This document shows positions 24,648 through 38,382 of a stretch of 64,000 nucleotides of DNA, in pieces (position 1 is the first letter of the stretch; each line of letters starts with the position of its first letter). The notes beneath the pieces were generated by a model. It was not told where the DNA came from. It saw only the letters and a list, made by a program, of their open reading frames with translations, and made no database searches. The DNA comes from Volvox africanus (lineage: Eukaryota > Chlorophyta > Chlorophyceae > Chlamydomonadales > Volvocaceae): contig BSDZ01000065.1 in assembly GCA_030268105.1 (NCBI GenBank), positions 1 to 64,000 on the forward strand, given 5' to 3'. Position numbers and translations under genes: made by a program.

Positions 24648-26658
24648 TTAGTATGCTAGGCGTCCGGGTCCGCTGTGCCTTGCGAGGTACGGAAATTCCT
24701 TATCCGCAACAGTGACAATCGAATGCCAATAACAGTAATAGTAATAAAAATAAAAATAATAGTAATAAAAATAATAATTATTATAAAAATAAATATATTT
24801 ATATAAATAATATTAATGATAACAATAAACATAATAAACATAATTAACATAATAAACGTAATAATAATAATTAACATAATTAACATAATTAACGTAATAT
24901 TAATATTTATAATAATCATAATAATTGTAATCATAATAATTATTATTTTAATTACTATTATTATTTTTTAAATAATCATGAGATTCATAAGAATCATATG
25001 AATCATAATGATAGGGCTCCGGTGTGCCCTCCCCATCTCCCTCCCCCGCCCTTTGTCGGCAATGATGGTGGTGCTTTGGCGGCGTCGGTGGTGGCGTCGG
25101 TGGCGGACGGAGGGAGGGACGGAAAGAGGTTCCCATTCCCACCATCGCCACCGCTGCCACCACGGCCACATACACCACTACGGCTACCGCCGCAAACACC
25201 GCCACCAAGGCGACCGCTGTAAGTGTCCTGGGGTATGTACGGGCAGTGTTCATAATTGGATCTTAAACTGACATTCTGCGATTGGGCCTTCGTAGGCGGA
25301 CACAACAGGGTCACTACACCCATGAAATCGAAACGGGTAAGATATGATACGGGATCGAGTTTCAAAGGTTACAAGTGTATGTCTTGATGCCTTGACTGAC
25401 TGAGGGATTACCTTGCAGGGATGTTTCGCTCTAGAGTGGTGAATGACCCTTCCCCTTGGTTTTGGATTTAGGATATTCTGCCACTGACATTTCCGATTGG
25501 GCCTTTGTAGGCAGCCACAATTCCAGGACGGGCTTAGTATGCTAGGCGTCCGGGTCCGCTGTGCCTTGCGAGGTACGGAAATTCCTTATCCGTAACAGTA
25601 TCCTGGGGTATGTACGGGCAGTGTTCATAATTGGATCTTAAACTGACATTCTGCGATTGGGCCTTCGTAGGCGGACACAACAGGGTCACTACACCCATGA
25701 AATCGAAACGGGTAAGATATGATACGGGATCGAGTTTCAAAGGTTACATGTGTATGTCTTGATGCCTTGACTGACTGAGGGATTACCTTGCAGGGATGTT
25801 TCGCTCTAGAGTGGTGAATGACCCTTCCCCTTGGTTTTGGATTTAGGATATTCTGCCACTGACATTTCCGATTGGGCCTTTGTAGGCAGCCACAATTCCA
25901 GGACGGGCTTAGTATGCTAGGCGTCCGGGTCCGCTGCGCCTTGCGAGGTACGGAAATTCCTTATCCGCAACAGTATCCTGGGGTATGTACGGGCAGTGTT
26001 CATAATTGGATCTTAAACTGACATTCTGCGATTGGGCCTTCGTAGGCGGACACAACAGGGTCACTACACCCATGAAATCGAAACGGGTAAGATATGATAC
26101 GGGATCGAGTTTCAAAGGTTACAAGTGTATGTCTTGATGCCTTGACTGACTGAGGGATTACCTTGCAGGGATGTTTCGCTCTAGAGTGGTGAATGACCCT
26201 TCCCCTTGGTTTTGGATTTACGATATACTGCCACTGACATTTCCGATTGGGCCTTTGTAGGCAGCCACAATTCCAGGACGGGCTTAGTATGCTAGGCGTC
26301 CGGGTCCGCTGTGCCTTGCGAGGTACGGAAATTCCTTATCCGCAACAGTATCCTGGGGTATGTACGGGCAGTGTTCATAATTGGATCTTAAACTGACATT
26401 CTGCGATTGGGCCTTCGTAGGCGGACACAACAGGGTCACTACACCCATGAAATCGAAACGGGTAAGATATGATACGGGATCGAGTTTCAAAGGTGACATG
26501 TGTATGTCTTGATGCCTTGACTGACTGAGGGATTACCTTGCAGGGATGTTTCGCTCTAGAGTGGTGAATGACCCTTCCCCTTGGTTTTGGATTTAGGATA
26601 TTCTGCCACTGACATTTCCGATTGGGCCTTTGTAGGCAGCCACAATTCCAGGACGGGC
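24648..26658 (+). repeat. Block 18: L + S + S + S
   Basis: Insert 24715-25221, code AAA. S at 25534 has T at 25593 ('ccgtaac'); S at 25909 has C at 25937 and gamma; S at 26284 is alpha. Confidence 0.95.
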
Positions 26659-27919
26659 TTAGTATGCTAGGCGTCCGGGTCCGCTGTGCCTTGCGAGGTA
26701 CGGAAATTCCTTATCCGCAACAGTGACAATCGAATGCCAATAACAGTAATAGTAATAAAAATAAAAATAATAGTAATAAAAATAATAATTATTATAAAAA
26801 TAAATATATTTATATAAATAATATTAATGATAACAATAAACATAATTAACATAATTAACATAATAAACGTAATAATAATAATTAACATAATTAACGTAAT
26901 TAACGTAATATTAATATTTATAATAATCATAATAATTGTAATCATAATAATTATTATTTTAATTACTATTATTATTTTTTAAATAATCATGAGATTCATA
27001 AGAATCATATGAATCATAATGATAGGGCTCCGGTGTGCCCTCCCCATCTCCCTCCCCCGCCCTTTGTCGGCGATGATGGTGGTGCTTTGGCGGCGTCGGT
27101 GGTGGCGTCGGTGGCGGACGGAGGGAGGGACGGAAAGAGGTTCCCATTCCCACCATCGCCACCGCTGCCACCACGGCCACATACACCACTACGGCTACCG
27201 CCGCAAACACCGCCACCAAGGCGACCGCTGTAAGTGTCCTGGGGTATGTACGGGCAGTGTTCATAATTGGATCTTAAACTGACATTCTGCGATTGGGCCT
27301 TCGTAGGCGGACACAACAGGGTCACTACACCCATGAAATCGAAACGGGTAAGATATGATACGGGATCGAGTTTCAAAGGTTACAAGTGTATGTCTTGATG
27401 CCTTGACTGACTGAGGGATTACCTTGCAGGGATGTTTCGCTCTAGAGTGGTGAATGACCCTTCCCCTTGGTTTTGGATTTAGGATATTCTGCCACTGACA
27501 TTTCCGATTGGGCCTTTGTAGGCAGCCACAATTCCAGGACGGGCTTAGTATGCTAGGCGTCCGGGTCCGCTGTGCCTTGCGAGGTACGGAAATTCCTTAT
27601 CCGCAACAGTATCCTGGGGTATGTACGGGCAGTGTTCATAATTGGATCTTAAACTGACATTCTGCGATTGGGCCTTCGTAGGCGGACACAACAGGGTCAC
27701 TACACCCATGAAATCGAAACGGGTAAGATATGATACGGGATCGAGTTTCAAAGGTTACATGTGTATGTCTTGATGCCTTGACTGACTGAGGGATTACCTT
27801 GCAGGGATGTTTCGCTCTAGAGTGGTGAATGACCCTTCCCCTTGGATTTGGATTTACGATATACTGCCACTCACATTTCCGATTGGGCCTTTGTAGGCAG
27901 CCACAATTCCAGGACGGGC
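26659..27919 (+). repeat. Block 19: L + S
   Basis: Insert 26726-27232, code TGG. S at 27545, beta. Confidence 0.95.
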
Positions 27920-29180
27920 TTAGTATGCTAGGCGTCCGGGTCCGCTGTGCCTTGCGAGGTACGGAAATTCCTTATCCGCAACAGTGACAATCGAATGCCA
28001 ATAACAGTAATAGTAATAAAAATAAAAATAATAGTAATAAAAATAATAATTATTATAAAAATAAATATATTTATATAAATAATATTAATGATAACAATAA
28101 ACATAATAAACATAATTAACATAATAAACGTAATAATAATAATTAACATAATTAACATAATTAACGTAATATTAATATTTATAATAATCATAATAATTGT
28201 AATCATAATAATTATTATTTTAATTACTATTATTATTTTTTAAATAATCATGAGATTCATAAGAATCATATGAATCATAATGATAGGGCTCCGGTGTGCC
28301 CTCCCCATCTCCCTCCCCCGCCCTTTGTCGGCAATGATGGTGGTGCTTTGGCGGCGTCGGTGGTGGCGTCGGTGGCGGACGGAGGGAGGGACGGAAAGAG
28401 GTTCCCATTCCCACCATCGCCACCGCTGCCACCACGGCCACATACACCACTACGGCTACCGCCGCAAACACCGCCACCAAGGCGACCGCTGTAAGTGTCC
28501 TGGGGTATGTACGGGCAGTGTTCATAATTGGATCTTAAACTGACATTCTGCGATTGGGCCTTCGTAGGCGGACACAACAGGGTCACTACACCCATGAAAT
28601 CGAAACGGGTAAGATATGATACGGGATCGAGTTTCAAAGGTTACAAGTGTATGTCTTGATGCCTTGACTGACTGAGGGATTACCTTGCAGGGATGTTTCG
28701 CTCTAGAGTGGTGAATGACCCTTCCCCTTGGTTTTGGATTTACGATATACTGCCACTGACATTTCCGATTGGGCCTTTGTAGGCAGCCACAATTCCAGGA
28801 CGGGCTTAGTATGCTAGGCGTCCGGGTCCGCTGTGCCTTGCGAGGTACGGAAATTCCTTATCCGCAACAGTATCCTGGGGTATGTACGGGCAGTGTTCAT
28901 AATTGGATCTTAAACTGACATTCTGCGATTGGGCCTTCGTAGGCGGACACAACAGGGTCACTACACCCATGAAATCGAAACGGGTAAGATATGATACGGG
29001 ATCGAGTTTCAAAGGTGACATGTGTATGTCTTGATGCCTTGACTGACTGAGGGATTACCTTGCAGGGATGTTTCGCTCTAGAGTGGTGAATGACCCTTCC
29101 CCTTGGATTTGGATTTACGATATACTGCCACTCACATTTCCGATTGGGCCTTTGTAGGCAGCCACAATTCCAGGACGGGC
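27920..29180 (+). repeat. Block 20: L + S
   Basis: Insert 27987-28493, code AAA. L half-B gamma. S at 28806, beta. Confidence 0.95.
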
Positions 29181-30441
29181 TTAGTATGCTAGGCGTCCGG
29201 GTCCGCTGTGCCTTGCGAGGTACGGAAATTCCTTATCCGCAACAGTGACAATCGAATGCCAATAACAGTAATAGTAATAAAAATAAAAATAATAGTAATA
29301 AAAATAATAATTATTATAAAAATAAATATATTTATATAAATAATATTAATGATAACAATAAACATAATAAACATAATTAACATAATAAACGTAATAATAA
29401 TAATTAACATAATTAACATAATTAACGTAATATTAATATTTATAATAATCATAATAATTGTAATCATAATAATTATTATTTTAATTACTATTATTATTTT
29501 TTAAATAATCATGAGATTCATAAGAATCATATGAATCATAATGATAGGGCTCCGGTGTGCCCTCCCCATCTCCCTCCCCCGCCCTTTGTCGGCAATGATG
29601 GTGGTGCTTTGGCGGCGTCGGTGGTGGCGTCGGTGGCGGACGGAGGGAGGGACGGAAAGAGGTTCCCATTCCCACCATCGCCACCGCTGCCACCACGGCC
29701 ACATACACCACTACGGCTACCGCCGCAAACACCGCCACCAAGGCGACCGCTGTAAGTGTCCTGGGGTATGTACGGGCAGTGTTCATAATTGGATCTTAAA
29801 CTGACATTCTGCGATTGGGCCTTCGTAGGCGGACACAACAGGGTCACTACACCCATGAAATCGAAACGGGTAAGATATGATACGGGATCGAGTTTCAAAG
29901 GTTACAAGTGTATGTCTTGATGCCTTGACTGACTGAGGGATTACCTTGCAGGGATGTTTCGCTCTAGAGTGGTGAATGACCCTTCCCCTTGGTTTTGGAT
30001 TTACGATATACTGCCACTGACATTTCCGATTGGGCCTTTGTAGGCAGCCACAATTCCAGGACGGGCTTAGTATGCTAGGCGTCCGGGTCCGCTGTGCCTT
30101 GCGAGGTACGGAAATTCCTTATCCGCAACAGTATCCTGGGGTATGTACGGGCAGTGTTCATAATTGGATCTTAAACTGACATTCTGCGATTGGGCCTTCG
30201 TAGGCGGACACAACAGGGTCACTACACCCATGAAATCGAAACGGGTAAGATATGATACGGGATCGAGTTTCAAAGGTGACATGTGTATGTCTTGATGCCT
30301 TGACTGACTGAGGGATTACCTTGCAGGGATGTTTCGCTCTAGAGTGGTGAATGACCCTTCCCCTTGGTTTTGGATTTAGGATATTCTGCCACTGACATTT
30401 CCGATTGGGCCTTTGTAGGCAGCCACAATTCCAGGACGGGC
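29181..30441 (+). repeat. Block 21: L + S
   Basis: Insert 29248-29754, code AAA. L half-B gamma. S at 30067, alpha. Confidence 0.95.
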
Positions 30442-31702
30442 TTAGTATGCTAGGCGTCCGGGTCCGCTGTGCCTTGCGAGGTACGGAAATTCCTTATCCG
30501 CAACAGTGACAATCGAATGCCAATAACAGTAATAGTAATAAAAATAAAAATAATAGTAATAAAAATAATAATTATTATAAAAATAAATATATTTATATAA
30601 ATAATATTAATGATAACAATAAACATAATTAACATAATTAACATAATAAACGTAATAATAATAATTAACATAATTAACGTAATTAACGTAATATTAATAT
30701 TTATAATAATCATAATAATTGTAATCATAATAATTATTATTTTAATTACTATTATTATTTTTTAAATAATCATGAGATTCATAAGAATCATATGAATCAT
30801 AATGATAGGGCTCCGGTGTGCCCTCCCCATCTCCCTCCCCCGCCCTTTGTCGGCGATGATGGTGGTGCTTTGGCGGCGTCGGTGGTGGCGTCGGTGGCGG
30901 ACGGAGGGAGGGACGGAAAGAGGTTCCCATTCCCACCATCGCCACCGCTGCCACCACGGCCACATACACCACTACGGCTACCGCCGCAAACACCGCCACC
31001 AAGGCGACCGCTGTAAGTGTCCTGGGGTATGTACGGGCAGTGTTCATAATTGGATCTTAAACTGACATTCTGCGATTGGGCCTTCGTAGGCGGACACAAC
31101 AGGGTCACTACACCCATGAAATCGAAACGGGTAAGATATGATACGGGATCGAGTTTCAAAGGTTACAAGTGTATGTCTTGATGCCTTGACTGACTGAGGG
31201 ATTACCTTGCAGGGATGTTTCGCTCTAGAGTGGTGAATGACCCTTCCCCTTGGTTTTGGATTTAGGATATTCTGCCACTGACATTTCCGATTGGGCCTTT
31301 GTAGGCAGCCACAATTCCAGGACGGGCTTAGTATGCTAGGCGTCCGGGTCCGCTGTGCCTTGCGAGGTACGGAAATTCCTTATCCGTAACAGTATCCTGG
31401 GGTATGTACGGGCAGTGTTCATAATTGGATCTTAAACTGACATTCTGCGATTGGGCCTTCGTAGGCGGACACAACAGGGTCACTACACCCATGAAATCGA
31501 AACGGGTAAGATATGATACGGGATCGAGTTTCAAAGGTGACATGTGTATGTCTTGATGCCTTGACTGACTGAGGGATTACCTTGCAGGGATGTTTCGCTC
31601 TAGAGTGGTGAATGACCCTTCCCCTTGGATTTGGATTTACGATATACTGCCACTGACATTTCCGATTGGGCCTTTGTAGGCAGCCACAATTCCAGGACGG
31701 GC
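30442..31702 (+). repeat. Block 22: L + S
   Basis: Insert 30509-31015, code TGG. S at 31328 has T at 31387 and a hybrid half-B (beta left side, gamma 'actgac' end). Confidence 0.95.
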
Positions 31703-33338
31703 TTAGTATGCTAGGCGTCCGGGTCCGCTGTGCCTTGCGAGGTACGTAAATTCCTTATCCGCAACAGTGACAATCGAATGCCAATAACAGTAATAGTAAT
31801 AAAAATAAAAATAATAGTAATAAAAATAATAATTATTATAAAAATAAATATATTTATATAAATAATATTAATGATAACAATAAACATAATTAACATAATT
31901 AACATAATAAACGTAATAATAATAATTAACATAATTAACGTAATTAACGTAATATTAATATTTATAATAATCATAATAATTGTAATCATAATAATTATTA
32001 TTTTAATTACTATTATTATTTTTTAAATAATCATGAGATTCATAAGAATCATATGAATCATAATGATAGGGCTCCGGTGTGCCCTCCCCATCTCCCTCCC
32101 CCGCCCTTTGTCGGCGATGATGGTTGTGCTTTGGCGGCGTCGGTGGTGGCGTCGGTGGCGGACGGAGGGAGGGACGGAAAGAGGTTCCCATTCCCACCAT
32201 CGCCACCGCTGCCACCACGGCCACATACACCACTACGGCTACCGCCGCAAACACCGCCACCAAGGCGACCGCTGTAAGTGTCCTGGGGTATGTACGGGCA
32301 GTGTTCATAATTGGATCTTAAACTGACATTCTGCGATTGGGCCTTCGTAGGCGGACACAACAGGGTCACTACACCCATGAAATCGAAACGGGTAAGATAT
32401 GATACGGGATCGAGTTTCAAAGGTGACATGTGTATGTCTTGATGCCTTGACTGACTGAGGGATTACCTTGCAGGGATGTTTCGCTCTAGAGTGGTGAATG
32501 ACCCTTCCCCTTGGTTTTGGATTTAGGATATTCTGCCACTGACATTTCCGATTGGGCCTTTGTAGGCAGCCACAATTCCAGGACGGGCTTAGTATGCTAG
32601 GCGTCCGGGTCCGCTGCGCCTTGCGAGGTACGGAAATTCCTTATCCGCAACAGTATCCTGGGGTATGTACGGGCAGTGTTCATAATTGGATCTTAAACTG
32701 ACATTCTGCGATTGGGCCTTCGTAGGCGGACACAACAGGGTCACTACACCCATGAAATCGAAACGGGTAAGATATGATACGGGATCGAGTTTCAAAGGTT
32801 ACAAGTGTATGTCTTGATGCCTTGACTGACTGAGGGATTACCTTGCAGGGATGTTTCGCTCTAGAGTGGTGAATGACCCTTCCCCTTGGTTTTGGATTTA
32901 CGATATACTGCCACTGACATTTCCGATTGGGCCTTTGTAGGCAGCCACAATTCCAGGACGGGCTTAGTATGCTAGGCGTCCGGGTCCGCTGTGCCTTGCG
33001 AGGTACGGAAATTCCTTATCCGCAACAGTATCCTGGGGTATGTACGGGCAGTGTTCATAATTGGATCTTAAACTGACATTCTGCGATTGGGCCTTCGTAG
33101 GCGGACACAACAGGGTCACTACACCCATGAAATCGAAACGGGTAAGATATGATACGGGATCGAGTTTCAAAGGTGACATGTGTATGTCTTGATGCCTTGA
33201 CTGACTGAGGGATTACCTTGCAGGGATGTTTCGCTCTAGAGTGGTGAATGACCCTTCCCCTTGGATTTGGATTTACGATATACTGCCACTCACATTTCCG
33301 ATTGGGCCTTTGTAGGCAGCCACAATTCCAGGACGGGC
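31703..33338 (+). repeat. Block 23: L + S + S
   Basis: Insert 31770-32276, code TGG plus T at 32125 ('ggttgtg' subclass); T at 31747; GTGACATG after half-A. S at 32589 has C at 32617 and gamma; S at 32964 is beta. Confidence 0.95.
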
Positions 33339-34599
33339 TTAGTATGCTAGGCGTCCGGGTCCGCTGTGCCTTGCGAGGTACGGAAATTCCTTATCCGCAA
33401 CAGTGACAATCGAATGCCAATAACAGTAATAGTAATAAAAATAAAAATAATAGTAATAAAAATAATAATTATTATAAAAATAAATATATTTATATAAATA
33501 ATATTAATGATAACAATAAACATAATAAACATAATTAACATAATAAACGTAATAATAATAATTAACATAATTAACATAATTAACGTAATATTAATATTTA
33601 TAATAATCATAATAATTGTAATCATAATAATTATTATTTTAATTACTATTATTATTTTTTAAATAATCATGAGATTCATAAGAATCATATGAATCATAAT
33701 GATAGGGCTCCGGTGTGCCCTCCCCATCTCCCTCCCCCGCCCTTTGTCGGCAATGATGGTGGTGCTTTGGCGGCGTCGGTGGTGGCGTCGGTGGCGGACG
33801 GAGGGAGGGACGGAAAGAGGTTCCCATTCCCACCATCGCCACCGCTGCCACCACGGCCACATACACCACTACGGCTACCGCCGCAAACACCGCCACCAAG
33901 GCGACCGCTGTAAGTGTCCTGGGGTATGTACGGGCAGTGTTCATAATTGGATCTTAAACTGACATTCTGCGATTGGGCCTTCGTAGGCGGACACAACAGG
34001 GTCACTACACCCATGAAATCGAAACGGGTAAGATATGATACGGGATCGAGTTTCAAAGGTTACAAGTGTATGTCTTGATGCCTTGACTGACTGAGGGATT
34101 ACCTTGCAGGGATGTTTCGCTCTAGAGTGGTGAATGACCCTTCCCCTTGGTTTTGGATTTACGATATACTGCCACTGACATTTCCGATTGGGCCTTTGTA
34201 GGCAGCCACAATTCCAGGACGGGCTTAGTATGCTAGGCGTCCGGGTCCGCTGTGCCTTGCGAGGTACGGAAATTCCTTATCCGCAACAGTATCCTGGGGT
34301 ATGTACGGGCAGTGTTCATAATTGGATCTTAAACTGACATTCTGCGATTGGGCCTTCGTAGGCGGACACAACAGGGTCACTACACCCATGAAATCGAAAC
34401 GGGTAAGATATGATACGGGATCGAGTTTCAAAGGTGACATGTGTATGTCTTGATGCCTTGACTGACTGAGGGATTACCTTGCAGGGATGTTTCGCTCTAG
34501 AGTGGTGAATGACCCTTCCCCTTGGATTTGGATTTACGATATACTGCCACTCACATTTCCGATTGGGCCTTTGTAGGCAGCCACAATTCCAGGACGGGC
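33339..34599 (+). repeat. Block 24: L + S
   Basis: Insert 33406-33912, code AAA. L half-B gamma. S at 34225, beta. Confidence 0.95.
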
Positions 34600-35860
34600 T
34601 TAGTATGCTAGGCGTCCGGGTCCGCTGTGCCTTGCGAGGTACGGAAATTCCTTATCCGCAACAGTGACAATCGAATGCCAATAACAGTAATAGTAATAAA
34701 AATAAAAATAATAGTAATAAAAATAATAATTATTATAAAAATAAATATATTTATATAAATAATATTAATGATAACAATAAACATAATAAACATAATTAAC
34801 ATAATAAACGTAATAATAATAATTAACATAATTAACATAATTAACGTAATATTAATATTTATAATAATCATAATAATTGTAATCATAATAATTATTATTT
34901 TAATTACTATTATTATTTTTTAAATAATCATGAGATTCATAAGAATCATATGAATCATAATGATAGGGCTCCGGTGTGCCCTCCCCATCTCCCTCCCCCG
35001 CCCTTTGTCGGCAATGATGGTGGTGCTTTGGCGGCGTCGGTGGTGGCGTCGGTGGCGGACGGAGGGAGGGACGGAAAGAGGTTCCCATTCCCACCATCGC
35101 CACCGCTGCCACCACGGCCACATACACCACTACGGCTACCGCCGCAAACACCGCCACCAAGGCGACCGCTGTAAGTGTCCTGGGGTATGTACGGGCAGTG
35201 TTCATAATTGGATCTTAAACTGACATTCTGCGATTGGGCCTTCGTAGGCGGACACAACAGGGTCACTACACCCATGAAATCGAAACGGGTAAGATATGAT
35301 ACGGGATCGAGTTTCAAAGGTTACAAGTGTATGTCTTGATGCCTTGACTGACTGAGGGATTACCTTGCAGGGATGTTTCGCTCTAGAGTGGTGAATGACC
35401 CTTCCCCTTGGTTTTGGATTTACGATATACTGCCACTGACATTTCCGATTGGGCCTTTGTAGGCAGCCACAATTCCAGGACGGGCTTAGTATGCTAGGCG
35501 TCCGGGTCCGCTGTGCCTTGCGAGGTACGGAAATTCCTTATCCGCAACAGTATCCTGGGGTATGTACGGGCAGTGTTCATAATTGGATCTTAAACTGACA
35601 TTCTGCGATTGGGCCTTCGTAGGCGGACACAACAGGGTCACTACACCCATGAAATCGAAACGGGTAAGATATGATACGGGATCGAGTTTCAAAGGTGACA
35701 TGTGTATGTCTTGATGCCTTGACTGACTGAGGGATTACCTTGCAGGGATGTTTCGCTCTAGAGTGGTGAATGACCCTTCCCCTTGGTTTTGGATTTAGGA
35801 TATTCTGCCACTGACATTTCCGATTGGGCCTTTGTAGGCAGCCACAATTCCAGGACGGGC
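34600..35860 (+). repeat. Block 25: L + S
   Basis: Insert 34667-35173, code AAA. L half-B gamma. S at 35486, alpha. Confidence 0.95.
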
Positions 35861-37121
35861 TTAGTATGCTAGGCGTCCGGGTCCGCTGTGCCTTGCGAGG
35901 TACGGAAATTCCTTATCCGCAACAGTGACAATCGAATGCCAATAACAGTAATAGTAATAAAAATAAAAATAATAGTAATAAAAATAATAATTATTATAAA
36001 AATAAATATATTTATATAAATAATATTAATGATAACAATAAACATAATTAACATAATTAACATAATAAACGTAATAATAATAATTAACATAATTAACGTA
36101 ATTAACGTAATATTAATATTTATAATAATCATAATAATTGTAATCATAATAATTATTATTTTAATTACTATTATTATTTTTTAAATAATCATGAGATTCA
36201 TAAGAATCATATGAATCATAATGATAGGGCTCCGGTGTGCCCTCCCCATCTCCCTCCCCCGCCCTTTGTCGGCGATGATGGTGGTGCTTTGGCGGCGTCG
36301 GTGGTGGCGTCGGTGGCGGACGGAGGGAGGGACGGAAAGAGGTTCCCATTCCCACCATCGCCACCGCTGCCACCACGGCCACATACACCACTACGGCTAC
36401 CGCCGCAAACACCGCCACCAAGGCGACCGCTGTAAGTGTCCTGGGGTATGTACGGGCAGTGTTCATAATTGGATCTTAAACTGACATTCTGCGATTGGGC
36501 CTTCGTAGGCGGACACAACAGGGTCACTACACCCATGAAATCGAAACGGGTAAGATATGATACGGGATCGAGTTTCAAAGGTTACAAGTGTATGTCTTGA
36601 TGCCTTGACTGACTGAGGGATTACCTTGCAGGGATGTTTCGCTCTAGAGTGGTGAATGACCCTTCCCCTTGGTTTTGGATTTAGGATATTCTGCCACTGA
36701 CATTTCCGATTGGGCCTTTGTAGGCAGCCACAATTCCAGGACGGGCTTAGTATGCTAGGCGTCCGGGTCCGCTGTGCCTTGCGAGGTACGGAAATTCCTT
36801 ATCCGTAACAGTATCCTGGGGTATGTACGGGCAGTGTTCATAATTGGATCTTAAACTGACATTCTGCGATTGGGCCTTCGTAGGCGGACACAACAGGGTC
36901 ACTACACCCATGAAATCGAAACGGGTAAGATATGATACGGGATCGAGTTTCAAAGGTTACATGTGTATGTCTTGATGCCTTGACTGACTGAGGGATTACC
37001 TTGCAGGGATGTTTCGCTCTAGAGTGGTGAATGATCCTTCCCCTTGGTTTTGGATTTAGGATATTCTGCCACTGACATTTCCGATTGGGCCTTTGTAGGC
37101 AGCCACAATTCCAGGACGGGC
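35861..37121 (+). repeat. Block 26: L + S
   Basis: Insert 35928-36434, code TGG. S at 36747 has T at 36806 and T at 37035 ('gatcc'). Confidence 0.95.
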
Positions 37122-38382
37122 TTAGTATGCTAGGCGTCCGGGTCCGCTGTGCCTTGCGAGGTACGGAAATTCCTTATCCGCAACAGTGACAATCGAATGC
37201 CAATAACAGTAATAGTAATAAAAATAAAAATAACAGTAATAAAAATAATAATTATTATAAAAATAAATATATTTATATAAATAATATTAATGATAACAAT
37301 AAACATAATTAACATAATTAACATAATAAACGTAATAATAATAATTAACATAATTAACATAATTAACGTAATATTAATATTTATAATAATCATAATAATT
37401 GTAATCATAATAATTATTATTTTAATTACTATTATTATTTTTTAAATAATCATGAGATTCATAAGAATCATATGAATCATAATGATAGGGCTCCGGTGTG
37501 CCCTCCCCATCTCCCTCCCCCGCCCTTTGTCGGCGATGATGGTGGTGCTTTGGCGGCGTCGGTGGTGGCGTCGGTGGCGGACGGAGGGAGGGACGGAAAG
37601 AGGTTCCCATTCCCACCATCGCCACCGCTGCCACCACGGCCACATACACCACTACGGCTACCGCCGCAAACACCGCCACCAAGGCGACCGCTGTAAGTGT
37701 CCTGGGGTATGTACGGGCAGTGTTCATAATTGGATCTTAAACTGACATTCTGCGATTGGGCCTTCGTAGGCGGACACAACAGGGTCACTACACCCATGAA
37801 ATCGAAACGGGTAAGATATGATACGGGATCGAGTTTCAAAGGTTACAAGTGTATGTCTTGATGCCTTGACTGACTGAGGGATTACCTTGCAGGGATGTTT
37901 CGCTCTAGAGTGGTGAATGACCCTTCCCCTTGGTTTTGGATTTAGGATATTCTGCCACTGACATTTCCGATTGGGCCTTTGTAGGCAGCCACAATTCCAG
38001 GACGGGCTTAGTATGCTAGGCGTCCGGGTCCGCTGTGCCTTGCGAGGTACGGAAATTCCTTATCCGTAACAGTATCCTGGGGTATGTACGGGCAGTGTTC
38101 ATAATTGGATCTTAAACTGACATTCTGCGATTGGGCCTTCGTAGGCGGACACAACAGGGTCACTACACCCATGAAATCGAAACGGGTAAGATATGATACG
38201 GGATCGAGTTTCAAAGGTTACATGTGTATGTCTTGATGCCTTGACTGACTGAGGGATTACCTTGCAGGGATGTTTCGCTCTAGAGTGGTGAATGACCCTT
38301 CCCCTTGGTTTTGGATTTAGGATATTCTGCCACTGACATTTCCGATTGGGCCTTTGTAGGCAGCCACAATTCCAGGACGGGC
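37122..38382 (+). repeat. Block 27: L + S
   Basis: Insert 37189-37695, code TAG, with C at 37234 ('aacagtaat'). S at 38008 has T at 38067. Confidence 0.95.
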
